Shown here piece by piece: positions 7,254-14,813 of a stretch of DNA of 64,000 bases. The position numbers and the translations under genes are program-made. Location: NCBI GenBank assembly GCA_046760785.1, contig JBHIET010000005.1, positions 1-64,000 on the forward strand, read 5' to 3'. The notes below the pieces were generated by a model, which ran no database searches, was not told where the DNA came from, and saw only the letters and a list, made by a program, of their open reading frames with translations. The stretch comes from JBHIET01 sp046760785 (lineage in GTDB: Bacteria > Chloroflexota > Anaerolineae > B4-G1). The stretch's first letter is position 1. Every line of letters starts with the position of its first letter.

Positions 7254-8204
7254 CTATGTCTGCTCCCGGCTCAGAACCCCCGTCAGGCAGCCCATCCCCC
7301 CGGCAGCCTTGATCAGTTCGCCGATCTCCACCTCGATGCACTCGATCCCCGCCGCCTGGTACACCGCCCGGGTGCACGGAGACCCAGCTGGCATCAGCAC
7401 CCGCCGTGGCCCCAGGGTGACGAAGTTGAGCGCCATTCCCTGCCGGGCCTCCTTCTCATCGGGCAGCCACAGTGTCTCGAACCCCCGCACGTGTAGTAGC
7501 TTCACCACTTTGTGAGGCACCCGCCCCGGCCAGGCCACCGCCAGATCGCGGTCGGCGAAGTTCACCGTGCCCAGCAGGTGCATCGTCCCGTAGGGCAGGT
7601 CTACCCTCACCACCTCCACCCCCATCTCCTCCAACAGGCTTTGCACCTGCGCTGCGCCTTCGTCGTTGGTGCGCAAGCCGGTGGTAAGCAGCGTTGTCCT
7701 CTCATCCACCCACAACGCGTCTGCTCCCTCGAAGGTGCCTGCTCCCCGCACGCTGCGCAGGATGGGCACGCCCAGGTCGGCCAGCCGCCGGGCGACGTGC
7801 ACCTCTTCACCAGCACGCACGGTGGACGCAGGCCGGGCCAATATAGCGCCCTCCGGCGTCATGAAAAACAGGTCACGGAGGAAGACGGTGTTGGGGGGTG
7901 GGGTGGTGGCCGGTTCCAGGTAGTGGACGGTGATGCCCGCGCTGCGGTAGGCTTCGGCCAGCGCGTCGTGCTCTTGCCGCATCCGCTTCGGATCCACAGG
8001 GGCCAGCATCTGCACCGCATTGGGATCGGGAACTTCCTTGATCTCGGGGCCGGGTCGGTGTAGCAGCACCGCCCGCAGGGGCGCCCACTCAGAGGCCATG
8101 CCCCAGGGCCCCCAGAGCCGGTGCATCTCCTGGCATGTCGTGTCGGTGCGCGGCGACCAGCCCGGTCCGCCGTAAGCGGCGGCAATGTCAGATAGATCGC
8201 TCAT
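7254..8204 (-). CDS. amidinotransferase/DDAH-family amidinohydrolase
   Basis: 316 aa, matching the arginine deiminase / dimethylarginine dimethylaminohydrolase fold. Visible active-site elements: an acidic FEGAD motif (about 160-164), the catalytic His in GTMHLLGTVNF, and the nucleophilic Cys near the C-terminus in GGMGCLTGVL. FLRDLFF resembles the substrate-binding loop of the family. It would hydrolyse or transfer the guanidino group of an arginine derivative. Whether the substrate is dimethylarginine, arginine or another guanidino compound cannot be read from the sequence. It starts at ATG 8204 with AAGGAGG 8 nt upstream, and is separated by 22 nt from the phosphatase gene, probably the same transcript. 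Confidence 0.82.
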   Translation of the reverse strand: MSDLSDIAAAYGGPGWSPRTDTTCQEMHRLWGPWGMASEWAPLRAVLLHRPGPEIKEVPDPNAVQMLAPVDPKRMRQEHDALAEAYRSAGITVHYLEPATTPPPNTVFLRDLFFMTPEGAILARPASTVRAGEEVHVARRLADLGVPILRSVRGAGTFEGADALWVDERTTLLTTGLRTNDEGAAQVQSLLEEMGVEVVRVDLPYGTMHLLGTVNFADRDLAVAWPGRVPHKVVKLLHVRGFETLWLPDEKEARQGMALNFVTLGPRRVLMPAGSPCTRAVYQAAGIECIEVEIGELIKAAGGMGCLTGVLSREQT

Positions 8205-8226
8205 CAGGTATGCCTCCTTGCGAATT

Positions 8227-8850
8227 TCATTTAGAGAGACCCTGCAGGTGGCAGGTGTCGTTCATCAGGACAAGGGTGAAAGTGCCATCGTCCTTCACGT
8301 CGAAGACGTTCACCGCGCAGGTGTCCTGCTGCAGTCGCCAGAAATGCGCATTGTCCAACCCCAGCACGGCGCAGAGCAGCACGCGGTTGACGACGGTGTG
8401 GGAGACCAACGCGACGGCCTGTTCCGGGTGGCGGGCGACCACCTCGTCCAGGCCAGCCAGAATCCGACTGCGCACGATTTCTAGCGTCTCTCCATTCGGG
8501 AAGTGCACTGTGTGGGGGGCCTCCAGCCAGGCCCGGTGGAGCGCCGGGTAACGCTGTACCACCTCGTCGGGTGAGAGCCCCTGCCACTCGCCGAAGTCAA
8601 TGTCCAGCAGCCCCTCCAGCGGGCGGGCGACCAGCCCCTGGGCGCGGGCGATGGCCTCGGCGGTCTGCATGGCGCGGCGCAGTCGGCTGGCGTAGACCGC
8701 GACTACCGGCCAGCGAACGGCCAGGTAGTGCCCGGTCGCCTCTGCCTGCTTCAACCCGACCTCGTCCAATTCTACGTCGCTCCGGCCTCGGAAGCGGATC
8801 TTCCGGTTCCAGGCCGTCTGGCCATGGCGGACCAATACAATGCGCGTCAT
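8227..8850 (-). CDS. histidine phosphatase family protein (PGM/CobC-like)
   Basis: 207 aa. The catalytic RHG motif (LVRHGQTAWN, residues 6-15) and the second His in LVSHTVVNR define the branch-1 histidine phosphatase family. FRGRSDVELDEVGLKQA is the usual substrate-binding region. Family members include cofactor-dependent phosphoglycerate mutases, alpha-ribazole phosphatase (CobC) and broad sugar phosphatases; sequence alone does not separate them. A longer upstream frame exists, but ATG 8850 has a GAGGAGAAG site. That ATG overlaps the stop codon of the nucleoside hydrolase gene (ATGA), implying translational coupling and perhaps a shared role in nucleoside or sugar phosphate turnover. Confidence 0.85.
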   Translation of the reverse strand: MTRIVLVRHGQTAWNRKIRFRGRSDVELDEVGLKQAEATGHYLAVRWPVVAVYASRLRRAMQTAEAIARAQGLVARPLEGLLDIDFGEWQGLSPDEVVQRYPALHRAWLEAPHTVHFPNGETLEIVRSRILAGLDEVVARHPEQAVALVSHTVVNRVLLCAVLGLDNAHFWRLQQDTCAVNVFDVKDDGTFTLVLMNDTCHLQGLSK

Positions 8851-9959
8851 GTGCCTCTTCTCCTCTTTGCGTCTACACGCCACCCGAGATGCTGCCAGGC
8901 GGCGAAATGTGCCTGCATGAAAGCGTCGAAATCTCGCACGCCGTGCACTAGGCGCACTGGACCGTATTGGCTGGGGTCCACTGCCAATCGGCCGGTGCGG
9001 AGATCGTCCAGGGTTGAGGTGACGTGCACCTGCTCGGTTTCAAGCAGTTCCGGGTGAGTGAGCGCCAGGGCGGCGATTGGGTCCCACATCGCAAAGCCTC
9101 CATCCCGGAACCAGAGCCGCATCAGCGCGAACCAGAGGCGGGTCTTACGGACGATGAGCTGCGAGACAGGGTCGTCCATTGCCTGGAGTGCGGCGAACTG
9201 CGGGCCACGGAAGATGGCGCTGAGGCTGGCATGCCCGGCGGTGATGGTGAGAGGACAGTCGGCGTGGACGGCCAGGTAGGCTGCCTCGGGATCGAGTGAG
9301 AAGTTGAGTTCCGTCAACCGGTGTCCGTTCCACACCAGCGGTTCGGTCACACCGCCCAGCAGGTAGAGGTCGCGCAGCTTCTTGAAGAAGTCCGGATCGA
9401 GCGCAACGGCGTGTTTAAGGTTGGTCATACTGCCGGTGGCGATGAGCACGATCTCACCGGGCCGCGTGTTGACGATGTCCTTGAGGTGCCGGGCAGCCCG
9501 GTTCGTCTCCGGCTCTTCGTCGGGGCCGGCCGCGCCGGGCAGCGTGGCAACATCGTTGTACCCCAGGGAGTCCAGCAGGCGGCGTGTGGTGCGGGTGGTC
9601 ATCTCGACCGGGCCGTTGCAGTAAGTGGTCGTGACGCAGAGCAGATTAACACGGGGCTCGCCCAGAAGATAAAGCAGCGCCAGCCCATCGTTCACGTCGC
9701 GGAGGGGGCAGCCCATCGTCAGGTCACAGTCCAGGATAACGGGGATGCGCTCGGAATAGGGGACTTTCCGCAGACGGCCCACCTGCAGGGGCTCAGCACG
9801 CCCGACGGCGTAGGCCGCGACCAGGAAGACGATGAGAAGCATGAGTATGGTCGCTGCAAATGTCGCGATCAGCCAGTATAACACACCCAGCGCTGCGGTC
9901 AGGGCGACGCCGACCGCGATGAGTGTGATGGCGATCCAGAACCATGGACTGCGAAGCAA
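8847..9959 (-). CDS. inosine/uridine-preferring nucleoside hydrolase with N-terminal membrane helices
   Basis: 370 aa. Two hydrophobic helices (about 6-26 and 29-51) precede a nucleoside hydrolase domain. The calcium site is a variant, ILDCDLTMGCPLRDVNDGLA, instead of the compact DxDxxxDD. IATGSMTNL and FAMWDPIAAL are the later family blocks, with Asp in WDP as the remaining metal ligand. It would release a nucleobase and ribose from a nucleoside, here probably tethered to the membrane; whether it faces inside or out is unknown. The furthest start is TTG (9957-9959) after GCGGGTGA; a later start would remove a membrane helix. It overlaps the phosphatase gene by 4 nt. Confidence 0.8.
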   Translation of the reverse strand: MLRSPWFWIAITLIAVGVALTAALGVLYWLIATFAATILMLLIVFLVAAYAVGRAEPLQVGRLRKVPYSERIPVILDCDLTMGCPLRDVNDGLALLYLLGEPRVNLLCVTTTYCNGPVEMTTRTTRRLLDSLGYNDVATLPGAAGPDEEPETNRAARHLKDIVNTRPGEIVLIATGSMTNLKHAVALDPDFFKKLRDLYLLGGVTEPLVWNGHRLTELNFSLDPEAAYLAVHADCPLTITAGHASLSAIFRGPQFAALQAMDDPVSQLIVRKTRLWFALMRLWFRDGGFAMWDPIAALALTHPELLETEQVHVTSTLDDLRTGRLAVDPSQYGPVRLVHGVRDFDAFMQAHFAAWQHLGWRVDAKRRRGT

Positions 9960-10144
9960 CGGTTCACCCGCTCTATCTCAAACAAGCTATCAACAGGGAT
10001 CTCGAGGTTGATTGGCGCGCATAACCGTTGGGCCTGTAAGACAAGATGCAATCTTGTCCCACTTCATCCCAGAGCCTGTGCGCGCTGACCAAAGTTGCAG
10101 GGAGAACCCGCGAAGTGCTTGTTTTGCTAACTGTGGTTGTAGGA
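9960..10144. other. short intergenic region with a small hairpin
   Basis: No ORF I can support. A 7-bp hairpin, GACAAGA/TCTTGTC (10043-10061), has no T-tract and may be a weak terminator for the OsmC gene on the - strand. Confidence 0.3.
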
Positions 10145-10576
10145 CTACGGGCCCTCTGCCAGGCGTGACTGGACCGTGATCCCCCCTATGAGCATCTTGT
10201 GGATTGGGCAATGCTTGGAGACTGCGAAGAGTCTCTTGCGCTCTTGCGGCGCAAGTCCACCGGTCAACACAATCTCCTCCGCGATCTCCTCTTTGTATTC
10301 CTGGATACCTTCACACTGTACACAGTCGTCGGCAAAGACCCGGTCGTACTGCAGGCGTAGTTCCACCTCACGTAGATTCACGCCGTGGTGCTGGGCGTAA
10401 GTGTGCAGGACGATGGCGGTGCACGAGCCTAGCCCAGCCAACAACATTCCGTAGGGCGTCAGGTAGTGGATGTGGTCAACCGGATGGAACTGATGGTCGT
10501 CGGGATCGTGGGGGTCCAGCGACAGGATTTCAGTTTCGAACTTGCTGTTCTGACGTACAATGACAACCTCTCCCAT
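10145..10576 (-). CDS. OsmC/Ohr-family protein
   Basis: 143 aa, the usual length for OsmC-like thiol peroxidases. The two expected cysteines are present, in GSCTAIVLH (about 51-53) and SKHCPIHK (about 123-128), so cysteine-based reduction of organic hydroperoxides is plausible. OsmC-like proteins outside the OsmC/Ohr clades often have unproven activity. It is the last gene of a run of redox genes on the - strand (13147 to 10145), with a 32-nt gap from the ferritin-like gene. The start at ATG 10576 has a GAGGACGAGGA-like site. Confidence 0.85.
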   Translation of the reverse strand: MGEVVIVRQNSKFETEILSLDPHDPDDHQFHPVDHIHYLTPYGMLLAGLGSCTAIVLHTYAQHHGVNLREVELRLQYDRVFADDCVQCEGIQEYKEEIAEEIVLTGGLAPQERKRLFAVSKHCPIHKMLIGGITVQSRLAEGP

Positions 10577-10608
10577 AGTTAGTCCTCGTCCTCACTTTGC
10601 CTACTCTA

Positions 10609-11157
10609 TCACCCAGTGAAAAACGGCAATTCCTCGCTATCCCACCAGGTCTGGTTCTGGGCGAGGTAATCGTGGGTGTTCTGCAGGAGGCGATAGTGCT
10701 CCTCTTCCTGACCGACCAAGAACTCGTAGGCCTGGCGGGCATGGATATCGTCCGTCCCTTGCGCACCCTGGGCGTAGAGTTCACGGGAGATACGCTCCGT
10801 CTCCAGCCCGAACTCCAGCGCGGCGATGTCCCCCTCCAGGGAAATCTCCCTGTCGGGGGTGAAGACAGGCATAGGCTCCGGCGGCTCCTCCCCCGGCAGG
10901 TCCGGGTTGGTGGGGTCCAAGGGGAAGTCCGCCTGCATCGCCTCTTCGTAGGGAAGCCAGCCTCGCCCTTCTCCCAATGCCCGGTACTCGGCCAGCAGCA
11001 GCCGCAGGTGTTGCTCCTCCTGGGCAGCCAGGTCGAGAAACATCGCCTTGCCGCGCTCGCCGAAGGCTCGCTCGGCGGCCAGGGTGTAAAAGTTGTAGCC
11101 ATCCCGCTCCAGGCTCATGCCACGTCGCAAAATGCCTTTTGGTGTGTTCCAGTCCAT
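10609..11157 (-). CDS. ferritin-like (rubrerythrin-type) diiron protein
   Basis: 182 aa. The four-helix pattern carries paired metal-ligand motifs: E in SLERDGYNFY (helix 1), EEQHLRLL (helix 2), E in LETERISRELY (helix 3) and EEEHYRLL (helix 4). This is the rubrerythrin/ferritin-like arrangement without a rubredoxin tail. A likely role is peroxide reduction or iron handling. A 59-residue rubredoxin-like protein encoded nearby (11894-12073) may supply the missing electron-transfer module. The start at ATG 11157 has GAGGAGG upstream. Confidence 0.8.
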   Translation of the reverse strand: MDWNTPKGILRRGMSLERDGYNFYTLAAERAFGERGKAMFLDLAAQEEQHLRLLLAEYRALGEGRGWLPYEEAMQADFPLDPTNPDLPGEEPPEPMPVFTPDREISLEGDIAALEFGLETERISRELYAQGAQGTDDIHARQAYEFLVGQEEEHYRLLQNTHDYLAQNQTWWDSEELPFFTG

Positions 11158-11193
11158 TTGTGTCCTCCTCTAGTCATAGCCACGCCGTTTGTG

Positions 11194-11568
11194 TTATGTC
11201 AGCCTATCCTGCGGGCGCTGCCTCTCTGGTGGGCGGCGCTCCGGTATGGATTGAACCTCCCGCTCACCCCGCAGCACCTCGTCGGAGACGTAGAGCGCGC
11301 AGTAGCAGGCCCCCCATTCCTCCAAATCGGGGTCGCGATAGTCGCACGGGCAGATGATGTCTTTGTCCTGCGCCTTGTCCCCCGAGGCCAGCCGGCACGG
11401 GCAGGATTGGTAGCCATATCGCTGCCTGTTGATGAGCAGTCCCTCCACCAACCCTCGGGTGAATTCCTCGTCAGGGTTGAGGTTGTAGCCGGTGGACTTG
11501 GCCCAACGTTTCAAAGTCTCGTAGAGGGCATCCACCTTCTCCGGCGGGATCGAGATTTCCTCGCTCAT
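11194..11568 (-). CDS. ferredoxin:thioredoxin reductase catalytic-subunit-like protein
   Basis: 124 aa. The six cysteines follow the FTR pattern: CPC (56-58), CPC (73-75), CYC (88-90). In plant and cyanobacterial FTR these hold a [4Fe-4S] cluster next to a redox-active disulfide. The third motif is CYC instead of the usual CHC, so the His thought to assist catalysis is Tyr89. No variable subunit (FtrA) is visible nearby. The start, ATG 11568, overlaps the stop of the glutaredoxin gene (ATGA), so the glutaredoxin is the probable substrate or partner, receiving electrons from ferredoxin. The tail after about 100 is Arg/Pro-rich and poorly conserved-looking. Confidence 0.85.
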   Translation of the reverse strand: MSEEISIPPEKVDALYETLKRWAKSTGYNLNPDEEFTRGLVEGLLINRQRYGYQSCPCRLASGDKAQDKDIICPCDYRDPDLEEWGACYCALYVSDEVLRGEREVQSIPERRPPERQRPQDRLT

Positions 11569-11855
11569 AGCCCCAGTGCCTCCTTCAGCTTCTCCGGATT
11601 GTACCCCACCACGCATTGCCTGCCGTCCAGCACGATAGTAGGGAATGAGACAGCCGGGTTCCAACGGCGAACCTGTTCCACCGCTTCTTCCCGCTCTTGG
11701 CCCTTGAGCAGATCTATGTAGACGAAGTCGAATTCCACACCCTGGTCTTCCAGGAATTGCCGCGTCCGTTTGCACCAGATGCAGGTAGATAGGCCGTAGA
11801 ACATGGTGTGGTGTTCACTGCGGGAACCAAGGATATTGCCTCGCGCCTCTGGCAT
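11565..11855 (-). CDS. glutaredoxin-like protein
   Basis: 96 aa from ATG 11855, which has GAGGAGG at a good distance; a GTG two codons further up is less likely. The thioredoxin-fold features are the redox motif CIWC in LSTCIWCKRTRQFL, the cis-Pro in VSFPTIVLDG, and a C-terminal helix NPEKLKEALGL. It is a small dithiol glutaredoxin (NrdH/Grx-like). Overlap with the FTR-like gene suggests it replaces thioredoxin as that enzyme's target. Confidence 0.88.
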   Translation of the reverse strand: MPEARGNILGSRSEHHTMFYGLSTCIWCKRTRQFLEDQGVEFDFVYIDLLKGQEREEAVEQVRRWNPAVSFPTIVLDGRQCVVGYNPEKLKEALGL

Positions 11856-11893
11856 GGACACCTCCTCGTGAGTATATACAGTTGTGCGGCTCG

Positions 11894-12073
11894 CTACCGC
11901 TTCTGCCCAATCTGCGGGTCAATGTTGCCTGGCCCGCCACACTCGGGAGTGTAGCAGGTGGCATCCACAAAGTGGCATTTCTCCTTGCAACTGGGGCAGA
12001 CCTCCGGTGGCTGGGAGGCCTCGAGCGTGTAGCCGCAATTAGAGCACTTCCACCAATTCTTGGTCTCCTCCAT
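11894..12073 (-). CDS. rubredoxin-like small iron/zinc protein
   Basis: 59 aa, short and easily missed. It begins MEETKNWWKCSNCGYTLEA and carries CSNC (10-13) and CPSC (26-29), the two knuckles of the rubredoxin-like domain found at the ends of rubrerythrins. Two more cysteines (33 and 40) and C45 follow, more than a plain rubredoxin needs. The start, ATG 12073, has AAAGGAGAGG upstream. Between the glutaredoxin and cytochrome genes, it could carry electrons to the ferritin-like protein at 10609-11157. Confidence 0.8.
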   Translation of the reverse strand: MEETKNWWKCSNCGYTLEASQPPEVCPSCKEKCHFVDATCYTPECGGPGNIDPQIGQKR

Positions 12074-12109
12074 CGATCCTCTCCTTTCTGGATTTGTTTG
12101 ACGAGTCTC

Positions 12110-12367
12110 TTATGGCCCGTAGGTTTCCACCAGATAATCCACGAGAACTGCCTGCTCATCCTCTTCCAGCTCTGCCCCCCTGCCTACCATCAGGGTGACG
12201 ATCCGATTCCACTCCTCGCTGGTCCTATGTGCTTGCTTCACCCGGTCCAGGCTATGGCAGACGGTGCAGCGTTCCTGCAAGAGTTTCTCGCCCTCAGGGT
12301 GACCACAGGCCACCAGGAGGCCAGCCATAACAACCGGCAGAATAAGCCACACCCAAGCCCTTTTCAC
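12110..12367 (-). CDS. c-type cytochrome lipoprotein, monoheme
   Basis: 85 aa. A signal peptide with a lipobox (LLVACG, Cys21) is followed by a single heme-binding CTVCH motif (34-38). No Met ligand is obvious except M59 in VTLMVGRGAELEEDE, which is placed as in small class I cytochromes c. It starts at GTG 12367, 12 nt after the molybdoenzyme gene, so it is probably the electron acceptor of that enzyme on the outer face of the membrane, as SorB serves SorA in sulfite dehydrogenases. Confidence 0.85.
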   Translation of the reverse strand: MKRAWVWLILPVVMAGLLVACGHPEGEKLLQERCTVCHSLDRVKQAHRTSEEWNRIVTLMVGRGAELEEDEQAVLVDYLVETYGP

Positions 12368-12379
12368 CTCTGCACCCCC

Positions 12380-13147
12380 TCAGTAGTCAGTAATCTCTCC
12401 CCCTTCAATCTCACGTGCCTCGCCCAGGTCTAGCGGAAAGTCACGGCCGGGCTGGATCGTCCCATCAGCCGAGTAGGGGCCCACGGTGGGCCAGTACCCT
12501 TTCTTCTGCTCGGTCTCAAACCGCAGACTTGTGATCACCTTGGGGCCCTTGTAGCCGTACTTGGGCGGCACCACCAACCGCAGCGGTGCGCCGAACTCGT
12601 CCAGCAACGGCTCCCCGTCCATCTCGTAGGCAAAAAGGACGCGGGATTGGGAGAGTTCTTCGATGGAGAGGGATTCATAGTAACCATCGGCACACTCGAA
12701 ATAGACCCACGCCGCCTTCGGCAGCGGCCGTACGATCTCGGCCAGCGCGTCGTAGGTGAACCCCGCCCAGGATGCCCGGGCCGACCAGCACTCCACGCAC
12801 TTCATCCGCGTATCCTGCTCCACCCTGGGCCAAGCCAACAGGTCGCCCAATGAGAGAGATTGCGGGGCTTCCACCAGCCCCTCGACGGTCAGCCGCCACT
12901 GGTCGTGCTCTATCGGGATGTAGCGCCGGAAGTAGCGGACGTTCCAGTTGGGTTTGATCGCCGGACGGTTCTCGTTGGTCAATACTCTCTCCCTGGACTG
13001 CGTCGGATGGGGCAGCGTCGGCGTCTCGACAACTTCCAGGCTGGGCGTTGCCCGCTGAGACGGCTCACAGGCGGCCGCCAATCCTCCCAACGCGGTCAAA
13101 GCGGCCACACGGAGGAAGCGCCGGCGCGTCCACTTTCGTTGATTCAT
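12380..13147 (-). CDS. Tat-exported sulfite-oxidase-family molybdopterin oxidoreductase
   Basis: 255 aa. The N-terminus has a Tat motif (RRRFLRVAAL) and a lipobox-like LAAAC, so it is exported folded and probably anchored by lipid. The core is the sulfite oxidase/YedY Moco fold; RMKCVECWSARASW contains the Cys that ligates molybdenum. The dimerisation domain of full sulfite oxidases is absent. Possible activities are sulfite or other small oxo-substrate oxidation, or methionine sulfoxide reduction as in MsrP. The adjacent cytochrome favours an oxidase role (inference). ATG 13147 is chosen because the Tat signal begins there; the longer upstream frame adds unrelated sequence. Confidence 0.87.
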   Translation of the reverse strand: MNQRKWTRRRFLRVAALTALGGLAAACEPSQRATPSLEVVETPTLPHPTQSRERVLTNENRPAIKPNWNVRYFRRYIPIEHDQWRLTVEGLVEAPQSLSLGDLLAWPRVEQDTRMKCVECWSARASWAGFTYDALAEIVRPLPKAAWVYFECADGYYESLSIEELSQSRVLFAYEMDGEPLLDEFGAPLRLVVPPKYGYKGPKVITSLRFETEQKKGYWPTVGPYSADGTIQPGRDFPLDLGEAREIEGGEITDY

Positions 13148-13182
13148 TGCCCTGTCTCCGATCCAAGCGCCAAGGCGGCTAG

Positions 13183-13902
13183 TTAGACTGCTCCGTAGAT
13201 AGGAATGCGCGCACCGTTGATAGAAGCGGCACCATCGGAGCAGAGGAAATGCATCGTCGCGGCGATGTGCTCCGGCTCCACCCACTTGCGCGGGTCGGCC
13301 CTGGGCATTGCGTCTCGGTTGGCAGGAGTGTCAATGATGCTGGGCAGGATCACGTTGGCAGTGACGCCGGTTCCCTTGACCTCGGCGGCTATAACCTCGG
13401 TCAGCGTGATCAGTCCCATCTTGGAGACCGCGTAAGCGGCTTGCTTGGCCCTCGGCGCGACGGCGGACTTGGAACTGACGTGGACAACACGCCCCCAGCC
13501 AGCCTCCAGCATATGGGGCAGCACTGCCCGCGAGAGTAGAAACGCCGAGCGCAGGTTGAGCGCCAGCATGCGGTTCCACTCCTCGACCGGTGTCTCTCCC
13601 ACCGGCTTGCCGCCGCTCCACCCGCCGACGGTGTTCAGCAGCACGTCCACCCGGCCAAAGCGCTCCACGACGGCTTCCACCAGGCTCTCGATACCCTCGG
13701 CCTGGGTGACGTCGGCCGCTACGGTGCAGATGCACTCGGCGGGCAAACCGATCACGGCGACAAGCCGCTCCAGCTTCCGCTCCGACCGTCCGTTGAGCGC
13801 CAGTCGGGCCTCCGTCCGGGCGAATTCTCGCGCCACGGCGGATCCCAACGCCCCCGTCGCTCCGGTGATCAAAACCACCTTATCGTGCAGCACATCAGAC
13901 AT
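13183..13902 (-). CDS. short-chain dehydrogenase/reductase (FabG-like)
   Basis: 239 aa. Rossmann glycine motif TGATGALG (14-21), NTVGGWSGG in place of NNAG, catalytic Ser in VSSKSA, and YAVSK (Tyr and Lys about 156 and 160) show a classical SDR. The Arg in NGRSERK after the second strand suggests NADP(H). The C-terminal ICSDGAASINGARIPIYGAV-like segment is the substrate/tetramer end of FabG-type enzymes. The substrate is unknown. The start has AAGGAGGAAGGAG upstream. It lies 36 nt after korB in the same direction. Confidence 0.87.
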   Translation of the reverse strand: MSDVLHDKVVLITGATGALGSAVAREFARTEARLALNGRSERKLERLVAVIGLPAECICTVAADVTQAEGIESLVEAVVERFGRVDVLLNTVGGWSGGKPVGETPVEEWNRMLALNLRSAFLLSRAVLPHMLEAGWGRVVHVSSKSAVAPRAKQAAYAVSKMGLITLTEVIAAEVKGTGVTANVILPSIIDTPANRDAMPRADPRKWVEPEHIAATMHFLCSDGAASINGARIPIYGAV

Positions 13903-13938
13903 TGGTCTCGCTCCTTCCTCCTTGGCTCCTTTTTGCCA

Positions 13939-14811
13939 CTAGACGAGTTCCGCCCGCAGCGCCTCTATTTGCTCCGGTCGTAGCTTTCCCAGCGGTTGCT
14001 GTACCAGCGGCCCGGCCTCCAGCGGAAGGACCTGCTCCTCGTAGGTCGGGAGCGGCTTGTCCCGGTAGACGATGCCGATGGGGATGCGCTCTCCCCACTC
14101 CTGCGCCCTGACCCAGGCCGTCGTTCGATCCCGAGGGTCGTACCCTTCTTCATCCTCCAGCTTGTAGACCCGTTCCCTGTAGAAGTCATAAGCGCTGGCC
14201 CGGTTAAAGGTGACGCAGGGCTGGAGCACGTCCACCAGGGCGTACCCTGGATGCTGTAACGCCTCGCCGATGAGCCAGACCAGGTGACGCAACTCGCCCG
14301 CATAGCCCCGGGCTACAAAGGTGGCTCCGGCAGCGATGGCTAGTGACAGCGGCTGCACTGGCCTGTCAATAGCCCCTTCCGGCGAAGTAGGCGTGCGCAT
14401 GCCTGGCTCGCTGGTGGGGGAGTACTGGCCCTTCGTCAGACCGTAGACCCGGTTGTCCTGTACGACGTCCACCAGATCAATGTTGCGCCGAATGGCGTGC
14501 AGCCAGTGGCCCAACCCCATGCCATATCCGTCACCGTCGCCGTGGACAGTCATAATCTTGAGGCTATGGTTGGCCAGCCTGGCCCCGGTGGCCACTGCCA
14601 ATGCCCGACCGTGAATGGTGTGAAAACCATTGACCTTCATATAGTGTGGTAATTTGCTCCCGCAGCCGATGCCGGTGAACACAACCACTTCGTGAGGCGC
14701 GATGTTCTGCTCAGCCAGGGCCATTTTGATCGCGTTCAAAATGCCATAGTTGCCGCATCCCTTGCACCAGGTAGGCCGCTTGGGGTTGTCGAAGTCCCTT
14801 CTCGTAAGCAT
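13939..14811 (-). CDS. korB: 2-oxoacid:ferredoxin oxidoreductase, beta subunit
   Basis: 290 aa. The TPP/Mg motif is VHGDGDGYGMGLGHW...VVQDNRVYGLTKGQ, and the Cys pattern WCKGCGNYG (16-21), C50 and a later Cys coordinate a [4Fe-4S] cluster. This is the short KorB/PorB-type beta subunit of two-subunit enzymes that convert 2-oxoglutarate (or another 2-oxoacid) plus CoA to acyl-CoA, reducing ferredoxin. It starts 3 nt after the alpha subunit stop. A second, four-subunit enzyme is encoded at 29586-32648, so this one is more likely the 2-oxoglutarate enzyme (inference). Confidence 0.9.
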   Translation of the reverse strand: MLTRRDFDNPKRPTWCKGCGNYGILNAIKMALAEQNIAPHEVVVFTGIGCGSKLPHYMKVNGFHTIHGRALAVATGARLANHSLKIMTVHGDGDGYGMGLGHWLHAIRRNIDLVDVVQDNRVYGLTKGQYSPTSEPGMRTPTSPEGAIDRPVQPLSLAIAAGATFVARGYAGELRHLVWLIGEALQHPGYALVDVLQPCVTFNRASAYDFYRERVYKLEDEEGYDPRDRTTAWVRAQEWGERIPIGIVYRDKPLPTYEEQVLPLEAGPLVQQPLGKLRPEQIEALRAELV

Positions 14812-14813
14812 CT

